DNA of 64,000 nt from Pseudomonas panipatensis (lineage in GTDB: Bacteria > Pseudomonadota > Gammaproteobacteria > Pseudomonadales > Pseudomonadaceae): assembly GCF_900099785.1 (NCBI RefSeq), contig NZ_FNDS01000001.1, positions 186,001-250,000 of the forward strand, written 5' to 3'. The position numbers and the translations under genes are program-made. Positions 16,136 through 25,969 of the stretch are shown piece after piece. The notes beneath the pieces are model-generated. The model was not told the origin of the DNA. It did no database searches and saw only the letters and a program-made list of their open reading frames with translations. Within the stretch, counting starts at the first letter, position 1, and every line of letters begins with the position of its first letter.

Positions 16136-18934
16136 ATGATGCTGGCGCTGCTGATCGCGCTGCCTTTCCTGGGATGCTGCCTGCCGGTGCTGGCCGAGCG
16201 TTTCGGTCGCAACGCCTGCGCGGCCGCCGCGGCCCTGGCGCCGTTGCTCGGTCTCGGTCTGCTGCTCGGCCAGCGCGGCGTGCTGGCGGGCGAGCGTCTG
16301 TTCGCCCGCGTCGATTGGCTGCCGGAGCTGGGACTGAACCTGAGCCTGCGCCTGGACGGCCTGGGTTTCCTCTTCGCCCTCTTGATCCTCGGCATCGGCC
16401 TGCTGGTGATCCTCTACGCCCGCTACTACCTCGCCGAGCAGGAGCCGACCGGGCGCTTCTACGCCTTCCTCCTGCTGTTCATGGGCGCCATGCTTGGCGT
16501 GGTGCTCAGTGAAAACCTGCTGCTGATGCTGGTGTTCTGGGAGCTGACCAGCCTGTCTTCGTTCCTGCTCATCGGCTTCTGGAACCAGCGCTCGGATGCC
16601 CGCAAGGGGGCGCGCATGTCCCTCGCGGTGACTGGCGGCGGTGGCCTGGCGCTGCTCGCCGGCATCCTGCTGATCGGCCATGTGGTGGGCAGCTTCGAGC
16701 TGTCCCGGGTGCTCGAAGCGCGCGCGCTGCTGCAGGGCAGTCCGTTGTTCCCGCTGGCGCTGGTGCTGGTGCTGCTCGGCGTGTTCACCAAGTCCGCGCA
16801 GTTTCCCTTCCACTTCTGGCTGCCCCACGCAATGGCCGCGCCGACGCCGGTGTCGGCGTACCTGCATTCGGCGACCATGGTCAAGGCCGGGGTATTCCTG
16901 CTGGCGCGCCTGTACCCGGTGCTGGCCGGCAACGACCTGTGGTTCTACCTGGTCAGCCTCACCGGCCTGGCGACCCTGTTGCTGGGCGCCTTCACCGCGC
17001 TGTTCCAGAACGACCTCAAGGGGCTGCTGGCCTACTCGACCATCAGCCACCTGGGCCTGATCACCCTGTTGTTCGGCCTGGACTCGCCGATGGGCAACGT
17101 CGCGGCGATCTTCCACATCATCAACCACGCCACCTTCAAGGCCTCGCTGTTCATGGCCGCCGGGATCATCGACCACGAGACCGGCAGCCGCGACATGCGC
17201 CGCATCAGCGGCCTGTGGAAGTACATGCCGCATACCGCCGTGCTGGCCATGGTCGCCTCGGCGTCCATGGCCGGGGTGCCGCTGCTCAACGGATTCCTCA
17301 GCAAGGAGATGTTCTTCGGCGAGACCCTCTCGTGGAGCATGAGCGGTAGCTTCAAGTGGTTGATGCCGAGCCTGGCCACCCTGGGTGCGCTGTTCTCGGT
17401 GAGCTATTCGGTGCGCTTTATCCACGACGTGTTCTTCAACGGCGAGCCGCTCAATCTGCCCAAGCAGCCCCACGAGCCGCCGCGCTACATGAAGGTGCCG
17501 GTGGAGGTGCTGGTCGGCCTGTGCCTGCTGGTTGGCATGGCGCCTTCGCTGACCGTGGCGCCGCTGTTATCCGCCGCTGTCGCGGCGAGCCTCAACGGCA
17601 CGCCGCCGGACTACAGCCTGGCGATCTGGCATGGCTTCAACACGCCTTTGCTGATGAGCCTGATCGCACTGGTCGGCGGTGTGCTGCTCTATGTCCAGCG
17701 CAAGCCGCTGTTCGGCTGGTATGCCGGCCTGCCGGCGCTGGACGCCAAGCTGGTCTTCGAGCAGCAGGTGCAGCGTTCGGTGCGCGGCGCCAAGGGCCTC
17801 ACCGCGCGACTGCAGAACGATTCGCTGCAGCGCTACCTGCTGCTCCTGCTGTTGGCGGCGCTGGTGGTCGTCTGCGCCGGGCTGGCGCCGCTGTCGAGCC
17901 TGGCCGGCCAGCGTCCGCTCAGCTCGCTCGACGCGGTCACCGCCTTCGGCCTGGCCCTGCTCGCCCTCAGCGGCCCGCTGACCGCTGCCTTCCATCGGCA
18001 ACGCCTGGTCGCGCTGATCGTACTGAGCATCGCCGGCTTGCTGGTGGCCCTGGTCTTCGCCCGCTTCGCCGCGCCGGACCTGGCGCTGACGCAACTGGCG
18101 GTGGAAGTGGTGACCATGGTCCTGCTGATGCTGGCGCTGTACTACCTGCCGCAGCGCACGCCGAAGGAAAGCAGCAGCCTGCGTGGCTTGCGCGACTTCC
18201 TCGTGGCCCTGGCCTGCGGGGTGATGGTGGCACTGCTGGCCTACGCCGTGCTGACCCGCCCCTACGACAGCATCGCCGGCTACTACCTGGCGAACAGCGT
18301 TTCCGGCGGCGGTGGGCACAACGTGGTCAACGTGATCCTGGTCGATTTCCGCGGCTTCGATACCCTCGGTGAAATCAGCGTGCTGGCGATCGCCGCGGTG
18401 GGTATCTTCGCCCTGCTCGACGGGCTGCGCCTGCCGGTGCGCGAGCGTGACGGCGAGGGCCGGCCCTGGTCGGCCGAGCGCCATCCGCTGATCCTCGCCA
18501 GCCTGGCGCGCCTGCTGCTGCCGCTGGCGCTGCTGGTGGCGGTGTTCATCTTCCTGCGCGGGCACAACCTGCCGGGCGGTGGCTTCATCGCCGGGCTGGT
18601 CAGCGCGGTGGCGCTGATCCTCCAGTACATCGCCTGCGGCAGCCGCTGGGTGCGCACCCGCTTGCCGCTGAACTACTCGCGCGGCGCTGGCCTCGGGGTC
18701 CTCATCGCCGGGCTCACCGGTCTCGGCAGCTGGGCCTTCGGCTATCCGTTCCTGACCTCGTCGTTCGGCCATTTCTACCTGCCGCTGGTGGGCGAATTCG
18801 AGCTGGCCACGGCCATGCTCTTCGACCTTGGCGTGTACCTCACGGTGGTCGGGGCGACCCTGCTGATCCTCGCCGGCCTCGGCGAACTCAATCCGCCGCC
18901 GGAATCGCCGGCGTCCGCCCAGGAGGCGCTCTGA
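16136..18934 (+). CDS. shaA: Group 2 Mrp/Sha antiporter subunit A fused to B
   Basis: A 932-residue polytopic protein, first gene of the six-gene monovalent cation/proton antiporter operon. Residues about 1-760 are MrpA, homologous to complex I Nuo[38 protein letters not shown] holds the conserved Lys and His. The last about 150 residues are an MrpB/MnhB domain ([19 protein letters not shown]). The A-B fusion defines group 2 operons, as in P. aeruginosa shaACDEFG (PA1054-1059), which supports Na+ tolerance and pH homeostasis. AAGGAGAAGG precedes ATGATG. Confidence 0.95.
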   Translation: MMLALLIALPFLGCCLPVLAERFGRNACAAAAALAPLLGLGLLLGQRGVLAGERLFARVDWLPELGLNLSLRLDGLGFLFALLILGIGLLVILYARYYLAEQEPTGRFYAFLLLFMGAMLGVVLSENLLLMLVFWELTSLSSFLLIGFWNQRSDARKGARMSLAVTGGGGLALLAGILLIGHVVGSFELSRVLEARALLQGSPLFPLALVLVLLGVFTKSAQFPFHFWLPHAMAAPTPVSAYLHSATMVKAGVFLLARLYPVLAGNDLWFYLVSLTGLATLLLGAFTALFQNDLKGLLAYSTISHLGLITLLFGLDSPMGNVAAIFHIINHATFKASLFMAAGIIDHETGSRDMRRISGLWKYMPHTAVLAMVASASMAGVPLLNGFLSKEMFFGETLSWSMSGSFKWLMPSLATLGALFSVSYSVRFIHDVFFNGEPLNLPKQPHEPPRYMKVPVEVLVGLCLLVGMAPSLTVAPLLSAAVAASLNGTPPDYSLAIWHGFNTPLLMSLIALVGGVLLYVQRKPLFGWYAGLPALDAKLVFEQQVQRSVRGAKGLTARLQNDSLQRYLLLLLLAALVVVCAGLAPLSSLAGQRPLSSLDAVTAFGLALLALSGPLTAAFHRQRLVALIVLSIAGLLVALVFARFAAPDLALTQLAVEVVTMVLLMLALYYLPQRTPKESSSLRGLRDFLVALACGVMVALLAYAVLTRPYDSIAGYYLANSVSGGGGHNVVNVILVDFRGFDTLGEISVLAIAAVGIFALLDGLRLPVRERDGEGRPWSAERHPLILASLARLLLPLALLVAVFIFLRGHNLPGGGFIAGLVSAVALILQYIACGSRWVRTRLPLNYSRGAGLGVLIAGLTGLGSWAFGYPFLTSSFGHFYLPLVGEFELATAMLFDLGVYLTVVGATLLILAGLGELNPPPESPASAQEAL

Positions 18935-19266
18935 TGGAAGCCCTGTTCGCCGTCACCCTCGGCCTGCTCAGCGCCAGTGGCGTCTATCTGCTGCTGCGCG
19001 CGCGGACCTTCCCGGTGGTGCTCGGCCTGACCCTGATCTCCTACGCGGTGAACCTGTTCCTCTTCGCCATGGGCCGCCTCGCCGGCGACCCGGCGGTGCT
19101 CGGCCAGGTGGCCAATGCCGGCGATGCGATCCCCCAGGCGCTGGTGCTCACCGCCATCGTCATCGGCTTCGCCATGACCGCCTTCGTCATCGTTCTGGCC
19201 CTGCGCGGCCTGGCCGAGACCGGCGACGACCATGTCGACGGCAGGCCGGGGGAGGGCGATCGGTGA
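18934..19266 (+). CDS. shaC: Mrp/Sha antiporter subunit C
   Basis: A 110-residue NuoK-like protein with three membrane helices. The second (VVLGLTLISYAVNLFLFAMG) and the IPQALVLTAIVIGFAMTAF motif with the conserved Gln are typical of MrpC/MnhC. Its start overlaps the shaA stop by one base (TGATG), so translation is coupled. Confidence 0.94.
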   Translation: MEALFAVTLGLLSASGVYLLLRARTFPVVLGLTLISYAVNLFLFAMGRLAGDPAVLGQVANAGDAIPQALVLTAIVIGFAMTAFVIVLALRGLAETGDDHVDGRPGEGDR

Positions 19267-20765
19267 ATCATCTGCTGATCGCTCCGCTGCTGCTGCCGCT
19301 GTTCTGCGCTTGCCTGCTGCTCTGCGGCGGACTCGGCCAGAGTGCCAGCCGGACCTTGTCGCTGCTCGCCACCCTGGCCTTGCTGCCGTTGAGCGCGTGC
19401 CTGCTGGCGCAGGCCGCCAGCGGCCAGGTGCAGTTCTATGCCCTCGGCAACTGGCAGCCGCCATTCGGCATCATCCTGGTGCTCGACCGCCTGAGTGCCT
19501 TGATGCTGCTGGCCAACGCCGTGCTCGCCAGCTTCGCGCTGATCTATGCGCTGCACGGCGACGATGCCCGTGGCCGGCACTTCCATGCGCTCTTCCAGTT
19601 CCAGGTGCTGGGCCTGAATGGCGCCTTCCTCACCGGCGACCTGTTCAACCTGTTCGTGTTCTTCGAGATCCTGCTGATCGCCTCCTACGCGCTGCTGCTG
19701 CATGGCGGCGGAGCGGGGCGGGTGCGCGCCGGGCTGCACTACGTGGTGCTCAACCTGGTCGGCTCGGCGTTCTTCCTGATCGCCGTGGGCGTGCTCTATG
19801 GCATCAGCGGCACCTTGAACATGGCCGACATGGCCCAGCGGGTGGCGCACCTGAGCGCCGAGCAGGCGCCGCTGGTGCGCGCCGCGGCCTTGCTGCTGCT
19901 GGTGGTGTTCGGCCTCAAGGCGGCCCTGCTGCCGCTGTATTTCTGGCTGCCACGCGCCTACGCCGAAGCCAGCGCGCCGGTCGCCGCGCTGTTCTCGATC
20001 ATGACCAAGGTCGGCATTTACTCGATCCTGCGCGTCTACACGCTGATCTTCGGCGCCCAGGCCGGCGAGCTGGCCAACCTGGCCCAGGACTGGTTGTGGC
20101 CGCTGGCTCTGCTCGGCATCGTCGCCGGCAGCCTGGGCGCGCTGGCGGCGAGCACCCTGCAGGGGCTGCTGGCCTATCTGGTGGTGCTCTCCGCCGGCAC
20201 CCTGATGGCGGCGCTGGCCATCGGCACGCAGGCGGCCCTGGGCGCGGCGCTTTATTACCTGCTGCACAGCACCTGGGTGGCCGGTGGGCTGTTCCTCCTC
20301 GCCGATCTGATCGCCCGCCAGCGTGGCGACAAGGGCGGTGAGCTGGTGCAGGGCCCGGCGCTGTTGCAGCCGCACCTGCTCGGCGCGCTGTTCTTCCTCG
20401 GCGCCATCGCCGTGGCCGGCTTGCCGCCATTGTCCGGTTTCATCGGCAAGGTCCTGCTGCTGCAGGCGCTGCCCACGGGCTGGGCGGCCGTGGCGTTGTG
20501 GAGCGTGGTGCTGCTCAGCGGCCTGGTGACCCTGGTCGCCCTGAGTCGTGCCGGCAGCACGCTGTTCTGGCGCGTTGGCCGCAGCGTGCTGGGCAACGCC
20601 GAGCGTGACCCCGTGCGGCTGTTCGCCACCATCGGCCTGCTGGCCTGCGCCCCGCTCATGGTCGCCTGCGCCAAGCCGCTGCTGGCTTATGCCCAGGCCG
20701 CGGCCGCGCAATTGCTGGATGGCGAGCTGTACCGCCAGGCGATTCTCGCCGGAGGTGGCGCATGA
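19263..20765 (+). CDS. shaD: Mrp/Sha antiporter subunit D
   Basis: A 500-residue NuoM/NuoN-like polytopic subunit, about 14 helices. The proton-path motif is present: GLKAALLPLYFWLPRAYAEASAPVAALFS (conserved Lys). Other family marks are LFNLFVFFEILLIASYALL and GLPPLSGFIGK. It begins with GTG at 19263, overlapping the shaC stop by 4 bp, with GGGGGAGG upstream. Confidence 0.95.
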   Translation: MNHLLIAPLLLPLFCACLLLCGGLGQSASRTLSLLATLALLPLSACLLAQAASGQVQFYALGNWQPPFGIILVLDRLSALMLLANAVLASFALIYALHGDDARGRHFHALFQFQVLGLNGAFLTGDLFNLFVFFEILLIASYALLLHGGGAGRVRAGLHYVVLNLVGSAFFLIAVGVLYGISGTLNMADMAQRVAHLSAEQAPLVRAAALLLLVVFGLKAALLPLYFWLPRAYAEASAPVAALFSIMTKVGIYSILRVYTLIFGAQAGELANLAQDWLWPLALLGIVAGSLGALAASTLQGLLAYLVVLSAGTLMAALAIGTQAALGAALYYLLHSTWVAGGLFLLADLIARQRGDKGGELVQGPALLQPHLLGALFFLGAIAVAGLPPLSGFIGKVLLLQALPTGWAAVALWSVVLLSGLVTLVALSRAGSTLFWRVGRSVLGNAERDPVRLFATIGLLACAPLMVACAKPLLAYAQAAAAQLLDGELYRQAILAGGGA

Positions 20766-21262
20766 TCCGCCGCCTGCTGCCGCACCCGCTCCTGAGCCTG
20801 TGCCTGCTGCTGGGCTGGGTGTTGCTGGTCAACGATTTCTCCTTCGGCCACTGGCTGCTCGCCGCCGTGCTCGCCCTGGCGCTGCCGCTGCTGTGCCGGG
20901 ACATGCTGCTGGCGCCGCTGCCCATTCGCCGGCCGGGACTGCTGCTGCGCTTCATCGGCCGGGTGCTCTACGACATCGTCAAAGCCAACCTGCAGGTGGC
21001 GCGCCTGGTGCTGGGGCCGACACGGCGCCTGCAGCCGGCCTTCGTCGAGGTGCCGTTGGCGCTGCGCGAGGACCTGCCGATCGCCATCCTCGCTAGTGTC
21101 ATCACCCTGACGCCGGGGACCGTCTCCGCCGACCTCAGCGCCGATCGCCGCGTGCTGCTGGTGCATGGCCTCGACGTGCCCGACCCGCAGGCGCTGGTGG
21201 CGGAGATCAAGGCGCGCTACGAGGCGCCGCTGAAGGAGGTGTTCGAATGCTCGCCCATGTGA
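20762..21262 (+). CDS. shaE: Mrp/Sha antiporter subunit E
   Basis: A 166-residue protein. Two or three N-terminal helices are followed by a cytoplasmic domain with VLYDIVKANLQVARLVLGP and the conserved ILASVITLTPGTVSADLS, the signature of MrpE/MnhE. This subunit has no complex I homologue and is needed for assembly. Overlaps shaD by 4 bp (ATGA). Confidence 0.94.
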   Translation: MIRRLLPHPLLSLCLLLGWVLLVNDFSFGHWLLAAVLALALPLLCRDMLLAPLPIRRPGLLLRFIGRVLYDIVKANLQVARLVLGPTRRLQPAFVEVPLALREDLPIAILASVITLTPGTVSADLSADRRVLLVHGLDVPDPQALVAEIKARYEAPLKEVFECSPM

Positions 21263-21516
21263 TCCCGCTGTGCCTGGCGCTGCTGGTGCTGGCCGTGCTG
21301 CTGACGGTGGCGCGGCTGGTTCGCGGGCCGAGCGTGGCGGACCGCATCCTGGCCCTGGACACCCTGTCGGTGGAGGCCATCGCGCTGATCGTGCTGTTCG
21401 GTATCTGGCGCGGCAGCGGCCTGTATTTCGAGGCTGCGTTGCTGATCGCGGTGATGGGCTTCGTCAGCACCGTGGCGCTGTGCAAGTTCCTCCTGCGCGG
21501 AGACATCATCGAATGA
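21247..21516 (+). CDS. shaF: Mrp/Sha antiporter subunit F
   Basis: An 89-residue protein with three helices. ARLVRGPSVADRILALDTLS and the conserved Asp pair (DRxxxLD) identify MrpF/MnhF. Overlaps shaE by 16 bp and shaG by 4 bp, so the operon is tightly coupled. Confidence 0.93.
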   Translation: MLAHVIPLCLALLVLAVLLTVARLVRGPSVADRILALDTLSVEAIALIVLFGIWRGSGLYFEAALLIAVMGFVSTVALCKFLLRGDIIE

Positions 21517-21842
21517 GCGGTCTGATCGAGGCGCTGGTCGCCTTCTTGCTGCTGGTTGGCAGCCTGTTCGCCCTGCTCGGCGCCATCGGCCTGTATCGCC
21601 TGCCGGACTTCTACACGCGCCTGCACGCGCCGACCAAGGCGTCGACCCTGGGCGTCGGCGGCGTGGTGCTCGGCTCGCTGCTGTACTTCAGCACGCTGGG
21701 CGGCGGGCTGAGTCTGCACGAGGTGCTGATCACCCTGTTCCTGTTCATCACCGCGCCGGTCAGCGCCCACCTGCTGGCCAAGGCGGCGATGCAGCAACGC
21801 CTGCCGCGCGCATCGCGTACCCGCGGCGAGCCCTGGGAGTAA
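21513..21842 (+). CDS. shaG: Mrp/Sha antiporter subunit G
   Basis: A 109-residue protein with three helices. The signature LYRLPDFYTRLHAPTKASTLG is diagnostic of MrpG/MnhG. The start is the ATG in the ATGA overlap with shaF at 21513. Last gene of the antiporter operon. The tail (QRLPRASRTRGEPWE) is basic and cytoplasmic. Confidence 0.93.
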   Translation: MSGLIEALVAFLLLVGSLFALLGAIGLYRLPDFYTRLHAPTKASTLGVGGVVLGSLLYFSTLGGGLSLHEVLITLFLFITAPVSAHLLAKAAMQQRLPRASRTRGEPWE

Positions 21843-21997
21843 CCCGGCGCGGCCCGTCGATGGGTAGCGCTCCACGCCATCCGCCGCGCGTGACTGGCGG
21901 GTAAGGCGGACGGCGTTACAGTTTTGCCCCGGCGCTGTGTCTGTCGGCCGCCACGGGCAGGCTTCTATACTCCCTGGTTTTCCCATTGGAGCGTCCC

Positions 21998-22903
21998 GTG
22001 CAGCAATCCCGGCCGTTCGCCCTGGCGTGCCTGGTGTTGGCCATGGCGCTCTGGGGCAGTTCCTTCATCGCCCTCAAGCTGGCTTTCGCCGAATGGCCGG
22101 CGATGTGGGTGATTTTCGCGCGCATGGCCATCGGCAGCCTGATCTTCCTTGCCGCCTGGCGTTGGCGCGGACGCATCGACTACCGTCCGGGCGACTGGAA
22201 GTCCCTGCTCGGCCTGGCCATCTGCGAGCCCTGCCTGTACTTCGTCTGCGAGTCGTTCGCCTTGCAGTACACCAGCGCCGCCCAGGCCGGGATGATCACC
22301 GCGCTGTTGCCATTGCTGGTGGCGGTCGGCGCCTTCCTCCTGCTGCGTGAGCGAATCTCCCGCAATACCTGGCTGGGCTTCGCCCTGGCGGTGTGCGGCG
22401 CGCTCTGGCTGACCCTGGCCAGCGAGCCCGACCGGCACGCGCCGCAGCCGCTCCTGGGGAATTTCTTCGAGCTGCTGGCGATGCTCTGCGCCAGCGGCTA
22501 CACCTTGTTGCTCAAGCACCTGTCGGCACGCTACTCGCCGTTCATCCTGACCGCCATGCAGGCCTTCATCGGCTCGATCTTCTTCCTGCCGCTGGCCGTG
22601 CTGAGCGCCGGCACGCCACCGGCGCCGAGCGGGCAGGGCCTGTTCGCCCTGGTCTATCTGGGCAGCGTGGTCACGGTGGGTGCCTATGGTTTGTACAACT
22701 TCGGGGTCAGTCGCCTGCCGGCGAGCCAGGCCTCGGGTTTCATCAACCTGATACCGGTGTTCACCCTGGTCTTCGCCGCGCTGCTGCTCGGCGAGGTGCT
22801 CAACGCCCAGCAGGCCTTGGCCGCCACCCTGGTCTTCGTCGGGGTGGCGCTGAGCCAGTGGCGCAGTGCCGCGCCGCCACCGCCGGCCGGCGTCCTGGAC
22901 TGA
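21998..22903 (+). CDS. EamA/DMT family exporter
   Basis: A 301-residue protein with ten hydrophobic helices in two EamA repeats. The first repeat starts LVLAMALWGSSFIALK and the second includes SGFINLIPVFTLVFAALLLGE, both typical of drug/metabolite transporters. The substrate cannot be told from sequence. I chose GTG at 21998, six bases after TTGGAGCG. A TTG at 21986 would use up that ribosome site. The next gene begins 19 bp downstream, so the two may be co-transcribed, perhaps linking export to cysteine metabolism. Confidence 0.85.
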   Translation: MQQSRPFALACLVLAMALWGSSFIALKLAFAEWPAMWVIFARMAIGSLIFLAAWRWRGRIDYRPGDWKSLLGLAICEPCLYFVCESFALQYTSAAQAGMITALLPLLVAVGAFLLLRERISRNTWLGFALAVCGALWLTLASEPDRHAPQPLLGNFFELLAMLCASGYTLLLKHLSARYSPFILTAMQAFIGSIFFLPLAVLSAGTPPAPSGQGLFALVYLGSVVTVGAYGLYNFGVSRLPASQASGFINLIPVFTLVFAALLLGEVLNAQQALAATLVFVGVALSQWRSAAPPPPAGVLD

Positions 22904-22922
22904 ACGCGACGAGGAACCGCCC

Positions 22923-24026
22923 ATGCCCGCCAGAACCCGTGCCTGGAGCTGTGAAGCGATCCGCATCATCGAGGCGGATTTCCAGCGCAGTGCCGATACC
23001 CACCTGATTCCCCTGGAAATGCCAGGCCTGCCGGGCATCGACCTGTACCTCAAGGACGAGTCCAGCCACCCCACCGGCAGCCTCAAGCACCGCCTGGCGC
23101 GCTCACTGTTCCTCTACGCGCTGTGCAACGGCTGGCTGAAGCCGGGGGCGCCGGTGATCGAAGCCTCCAGTGGCTCGACGGCGATCTCCGAAGCCTATTT
23201 CGCGCGCCTGCTCGGCCTGCCCTTCATCGCCGTGATGCCGGCCACCACTTCGCGGGAGAAGATCGCGCAGATCGCCTTCTACGGCGGCCAGAGCCACCTG
23301 GTCGACGACCCCACGCGGATCTATGCCGAATCCGAGCGCCTGGCGCGGGAAAGCGGCGGGCACTTCATGGACCAGTTCACCTATGCCGAGCGCGCCACCG
23401 ACTGGCGGGCGAACAACAACATCGCCGAGTCGATCTTCCAGCAGATGCGCCACGAGCGCTTCCCCGAGCCGGCCTGGCTGGTTTCCAGCGCCGGCACCGG
23501 CGGCACCCTGGCCACCCTCGGGCGTTTCGCCCGCTATCGCCGCCACGAGACCCGCGTACTCTGCGCCGACGCCGAGCGCTCGGTGTTCTTCGACGCCTAC
23601 CGCAGCGGCGACCGCAGCCTGACCCTGGATTGCGGCTCGCGCATCGAAGGCATCGGCCGGCCGCGCGTCGAAGCATCCTTCCTGCCGTCGGTGATCGACG
23701 CCATGGCCAAGGTGCCGGATGCCTGGTCGCTGGCCGCCATGTATTACCTGGCCGAACGCCTCGGCCGCCACGTCGGCGGGTCCAGCGGGACCAACCTGAT
23801 CGGCGCGTTGCTCGCCGGTCGGCAAATGCTGGCCAATGGCGAGTCCGGTTCGCTGGTGGCGATTCTCTGCGACGCCGGCGAGCGCTACGCCACCACCTAC
23901 TACGACCCGAAGTGGCTGAGTGAGCAGGGCTACCAGTTGGCGCCGCTGATCGAGGCGGTGCGGCAGTGCGCGGAGGCGGGCGTCGCCCTGCCGGCGACGA
24001 TCGAAACCGTCGGCTTGCAGGGCTGA
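22923..24026 (+). CDS. PLP-dependent cysteine desulfhydrase Cds1-like (cysteine synthase fold)
   Basis: A 367-residue fold type II PLP enzyme. The PLP lysine is K55 in PTGSLKHRLAR. The substrate loop is EASSGSTAISE and the phosphate loop SSAGTGGTLATLG; the late GSSGTN also fits. The pattern GSLKHRLARSLFLYALCNGW closely resembles mycobacterial Cds1 (Rv3684) as I remember it, which makes H2S from cysteine, rather than CysK or CysM. The family is broad, so cysteine synthase activity is not excluded. GAGGA lies upstream of the ATG. Confidence 0.8.
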   Translation: MPARTRAWSCEAIRIIEADFQRSADTHLIPLEMPGLPGIDLYLKDESSHPTGSLKHRLARSLFLYALCNGWLKPGAPVIEASSGSTAISEAYFARLLGLPFIAVMPATTSREKIAQIAFYGGQSHLVDDPTRIYAESERLARESGGHFMDQFTYAERATDWRANNNIAESIFQQMRHERFPEPAWLVSSAGTGGTLATLGRFARYRRHETRVLCADAERSVFFDAYRSGDRSLTLDCGSRIEGIGRPRVEASFLPSVIDAMAKVPDAWSLAAMYYLAERLGRHVGGSSGTNLIGALLAGRQMLANGESGSLVAILCDAGERYATTYYDPKWLSEQGYQLAPLIEAVRQCAEAGVALPATIETVGLQG

Positions 24027-24044
24027 GTGGGAAGGGGGGCGCCT

Positions 24045-24713
24045 TCAGTCGCTGCTGGCGCCGCCCGGATAGGCGCAGCCACGCAGAACCTGGCCGTTCA
24101 GGCGCAGCTCCGCGGAAAGCGTGCTGACCGCACCGCTCATGCTGTTCACGCAGCGCGCCGGGGCCACCCAGAGTTCCAGTTTCTGGCCATTGGCTTCGCT
24201 GGAGTAGCTGCTGCTGCCACCGGGGACGCTTTCCACCACGTAGGGCACTACCAGTGCCTTTTGCCCGGGACGTTCGAGCAACAGGCCCTGGGCGTTGATC
24301 ATCACGCTCCAGCCCGGCTCGTTGCCGCCGGCCTGGACGATGGTGCGCTTGAAGTTGGGATCGTCGCAGGCGTGGCCTTCGTTCTGGATGCGGTACAGGG
24401 TATCCACCTGCAGCGCGCCGTCGGTGCCGCTGGAGCGGCTGCCGCCATAGCTGCCGCGGACATCGACGAACAGGCTGTCGGCACCGCCGGCGAAGAGTTC
24501 GCGGGCTTCGCGCGCCAGACCGGTATCGGCGCTATCCTCGATGCCGAAGCGGCGATTTTCCTGGCAGGGTCGCAGGATCAGCGCATCGCCCTGGCGGCTG
24601 AGTTCGCCCTGTACTCGGGTCGGCAGGTTCACCACCGTGGGCTTGGGGGTCCAGACCTGGCAGGCGGCGAACAGAGGCAGAAGGCTATACAGGGCGAAAC
24701 GGGCTGAACGCAT
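24045..24713 (-). CDS. Putative lipoprotein, COG3650-like
   Basis: A 222-residue protein. The signal ends in a lipobox-like FAACQ (Cys at 18). The mature part has two segments: residues about 30-120 with several Cys (RPCQENRRFG, HACDD), and residues about 125-222 starting GNEPGWSV, the variant of the GxEPFW motif of COG3650 envelope proteins, and ending LRLNGQVLRGCAYPGGASSD. Function unknown. Convergent with the Cds1-like gene. Confidence 0.72.
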   Translation of the reverse strand: MRSARFALYSLLPLFAACQVWTPKPTVVNLPTRVQGELSRQGDALILRPCQENRRFGIEDSADTGLAREARELFAGGADSLFVDVRGSYGGSRSSGTDGALQVDTLYRIQNEGHACDDPNFKRTIVQAGGNEPGWSVMINAQGLLLERPGQKALVVPYVVESVPGGSSSYSSEANGQKLELWVAPARCVNSMSGAVSTLSAELRLNGQVLRGCAYPGGASSD

Positions 24714-24818
24714 GGCGGGGGCTCCCGAAAAATGCGCCCACGTTACCGAGCGGCCGAGCGCTTCTCAAGCGCCTTGATGGCCTTGAATCTTCTGATCGCG
24801 GGTGTAGGAGGCTGAAGG

Positions 24819-25217
24819 ATGATTCGCTGTAAGCGTGCCTATGAGGCCGTGGCCGAGGGCGATGGCTACCGTGTGCTGGTGGACCGTCTGTGGCCGCGCG
24901 GCCTGCGCAAGGAAGCCCTGGCGCTGGACGAGTGGCTGAAGGAGGTCGCGCCGTCCAATGCGCTGCGCCAGCGCTTCCACCAGGACCCTGCGGACTACGA
25001 GGCGTTCTGCCGGGACTATCGCGCCGAACTGGCGGCGCATCCCGAGCACTGGTGGCGGCTGCTGGACATCGCCCGCCAGGGCCAGCTGACCTTGCTCTAT
25101 GGCGCGCGGGATACGCAGCACAACAACGCGCGGGCGCTGGCCGACTTCCTCGACGAGGAACTGGAGCGCCAGCAGCCCGGCAGTTCGCCGACCTGCTACG
25201 CCGGGCTCAGCGAGTAG
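24819..25217 (+). CDS. DUF488 family protein (YeaO-like)
   Basis: A 132-residue protein starting MIRCKRAYE with VLVDRLWPRGLRKEALALDEW and TLLYGARDTQHNNARALADFL. These are the conserved marks of the DUF488/YeaO family, small cytoplasmic proteins of unknown function. The TAG stop lies at the edge of a palindromic repeat. GGAGG lies 12 bases upstream (AGGAGGCTGAAGG), with AAGG closer. Confidence 0.85.
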   Translation: MIRCKRAYEAVAEGDGYRVLVDRLWPRGLRKEALALDEWLKEVAPSNALRQRFHQDPADYEAFCRDYRAELAAHPEHWWRLLDIARQGQLTLLYGARDTQHNNARALADFLDEELERQQPGSSPTCYAGLSE

Positions 25218-25247
25218 GGCGGATGGCGCCGAGCGTGCTATCCGCCC
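25217..25247. repeat. REP-like intergenic palindrome
   Basis: Arms GGGCGGAT and ATCCGCCC surround a 15-base centre, between convergent genes. It resembles the palindrome at 62640-62667 (GGCGGATGACC arms). Such GGGCGGAT palindromes are common between genes in this Pseudomonas group. It may also act as a terminator. Confidence 0.6.
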
Positions 25248-25268
25248 CGACGGCGTTCCCGGGCGCGC

Positions 25269-25868
25269 TTACCAGATGCGGTAGACCTGCCCGGTCTGCG
25301 CGCCTTCCACGCTGCGCGCGAAACCCAGCGCCGCGTCTGCCGCGCTCACCGGCTTGAAGCCGCGGAAGTAGGGCGCATAGCCGGTCATGGACTCGACCAG
25401 CACGTTCGGGCTGACCGCGTTGATCCGCTGCCCGCGCGGCAGCTCCAGGGCGGCGCTGCGGACGAAGCCCTCGACGCCGGCATTGACCATGCTCGCCGAG
25501 CTGCCGAAGCGGATCGGGTCGTCGCTGAGGATGCCGGTGGTCAGGGTGAAGGAGGCGCCGTCGTTGGCGTAGCGGCTGCCGATCAGCACCAGGTTGACCT
25601 GGCCCATCAGCTTGTCCTTGAGACCGATGGCGAACTCGGCTTCGCCCATCTCCGCCAGCGCGCCGAAATGCACCTTGCCAGCGGCGCTGACCAGGGCGTC
25701 GAAGGGCCCGGTCTGCTCGAACAGCGCCTTGATCGAGGCGCTGTCGGTGATGTCCACGCGCAGGTCGCCGCTGCTGCGGCCGACGCGGACGATTTCATGG
25801 CGCTGACCCAGTTCGTTGGCCACGGCCTGGCCGAGGGTGCCGCTGGCACCGATGAGGATGATCTTCAT
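25269..25868 (-). CDS. Short-chain dehydrogenase/reductase
   Basis: A 199-residue short SDR. The nucleotide-binding motif is IGASGTLG at residues 6-13, close to the start MKIILIGASG, and AAGKVHFG corresponds to NNAG. The catalytic YxxxK Tyr is not evident: the region reads GSSASMVNAGVEGFVRSAALELPRG, so catalysis may differ. Members of this class are common NADP-dependent oxidoreductases beside LysR regulators. Divergent from the LysR gene with a 101-bp gap. Confidence 0.85.
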   Translation of the reverse strand: MKIILIGASGTLGQAVANELGQRHEIVRVGRSSGDLRVDITDSASIKALFEQTGPFDALVSAAGKVHFGALAEMGEAEFAIGLKDKLMGQVNLVLIGSRYANDGASFTLTTGILSDDPIRFGSSASMVNAGVEGFVRSAALELPRGQRINAVSPNVLVESMTGYAPYFRGFKPVSAADAALGFARSVEGAQTGQVYRIW

Positions 25869-25969
25869 GCTGGCTCCATTGCTGAGGGGAAATGACGAAA
25901 CCAGTCTAGGTGGGTATTTTGTTTTGATAATCGGGTTAATTGGCAACCTGTCGTTTTCATGGGGAAACA

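Noticed and set aside
25869..25969. A specific LysR operator (T-N11-A) in the SDR/lysR gap
   Set aside because: The gap is AT-rich and several loose matches can be drawn, none clearly better than the others.
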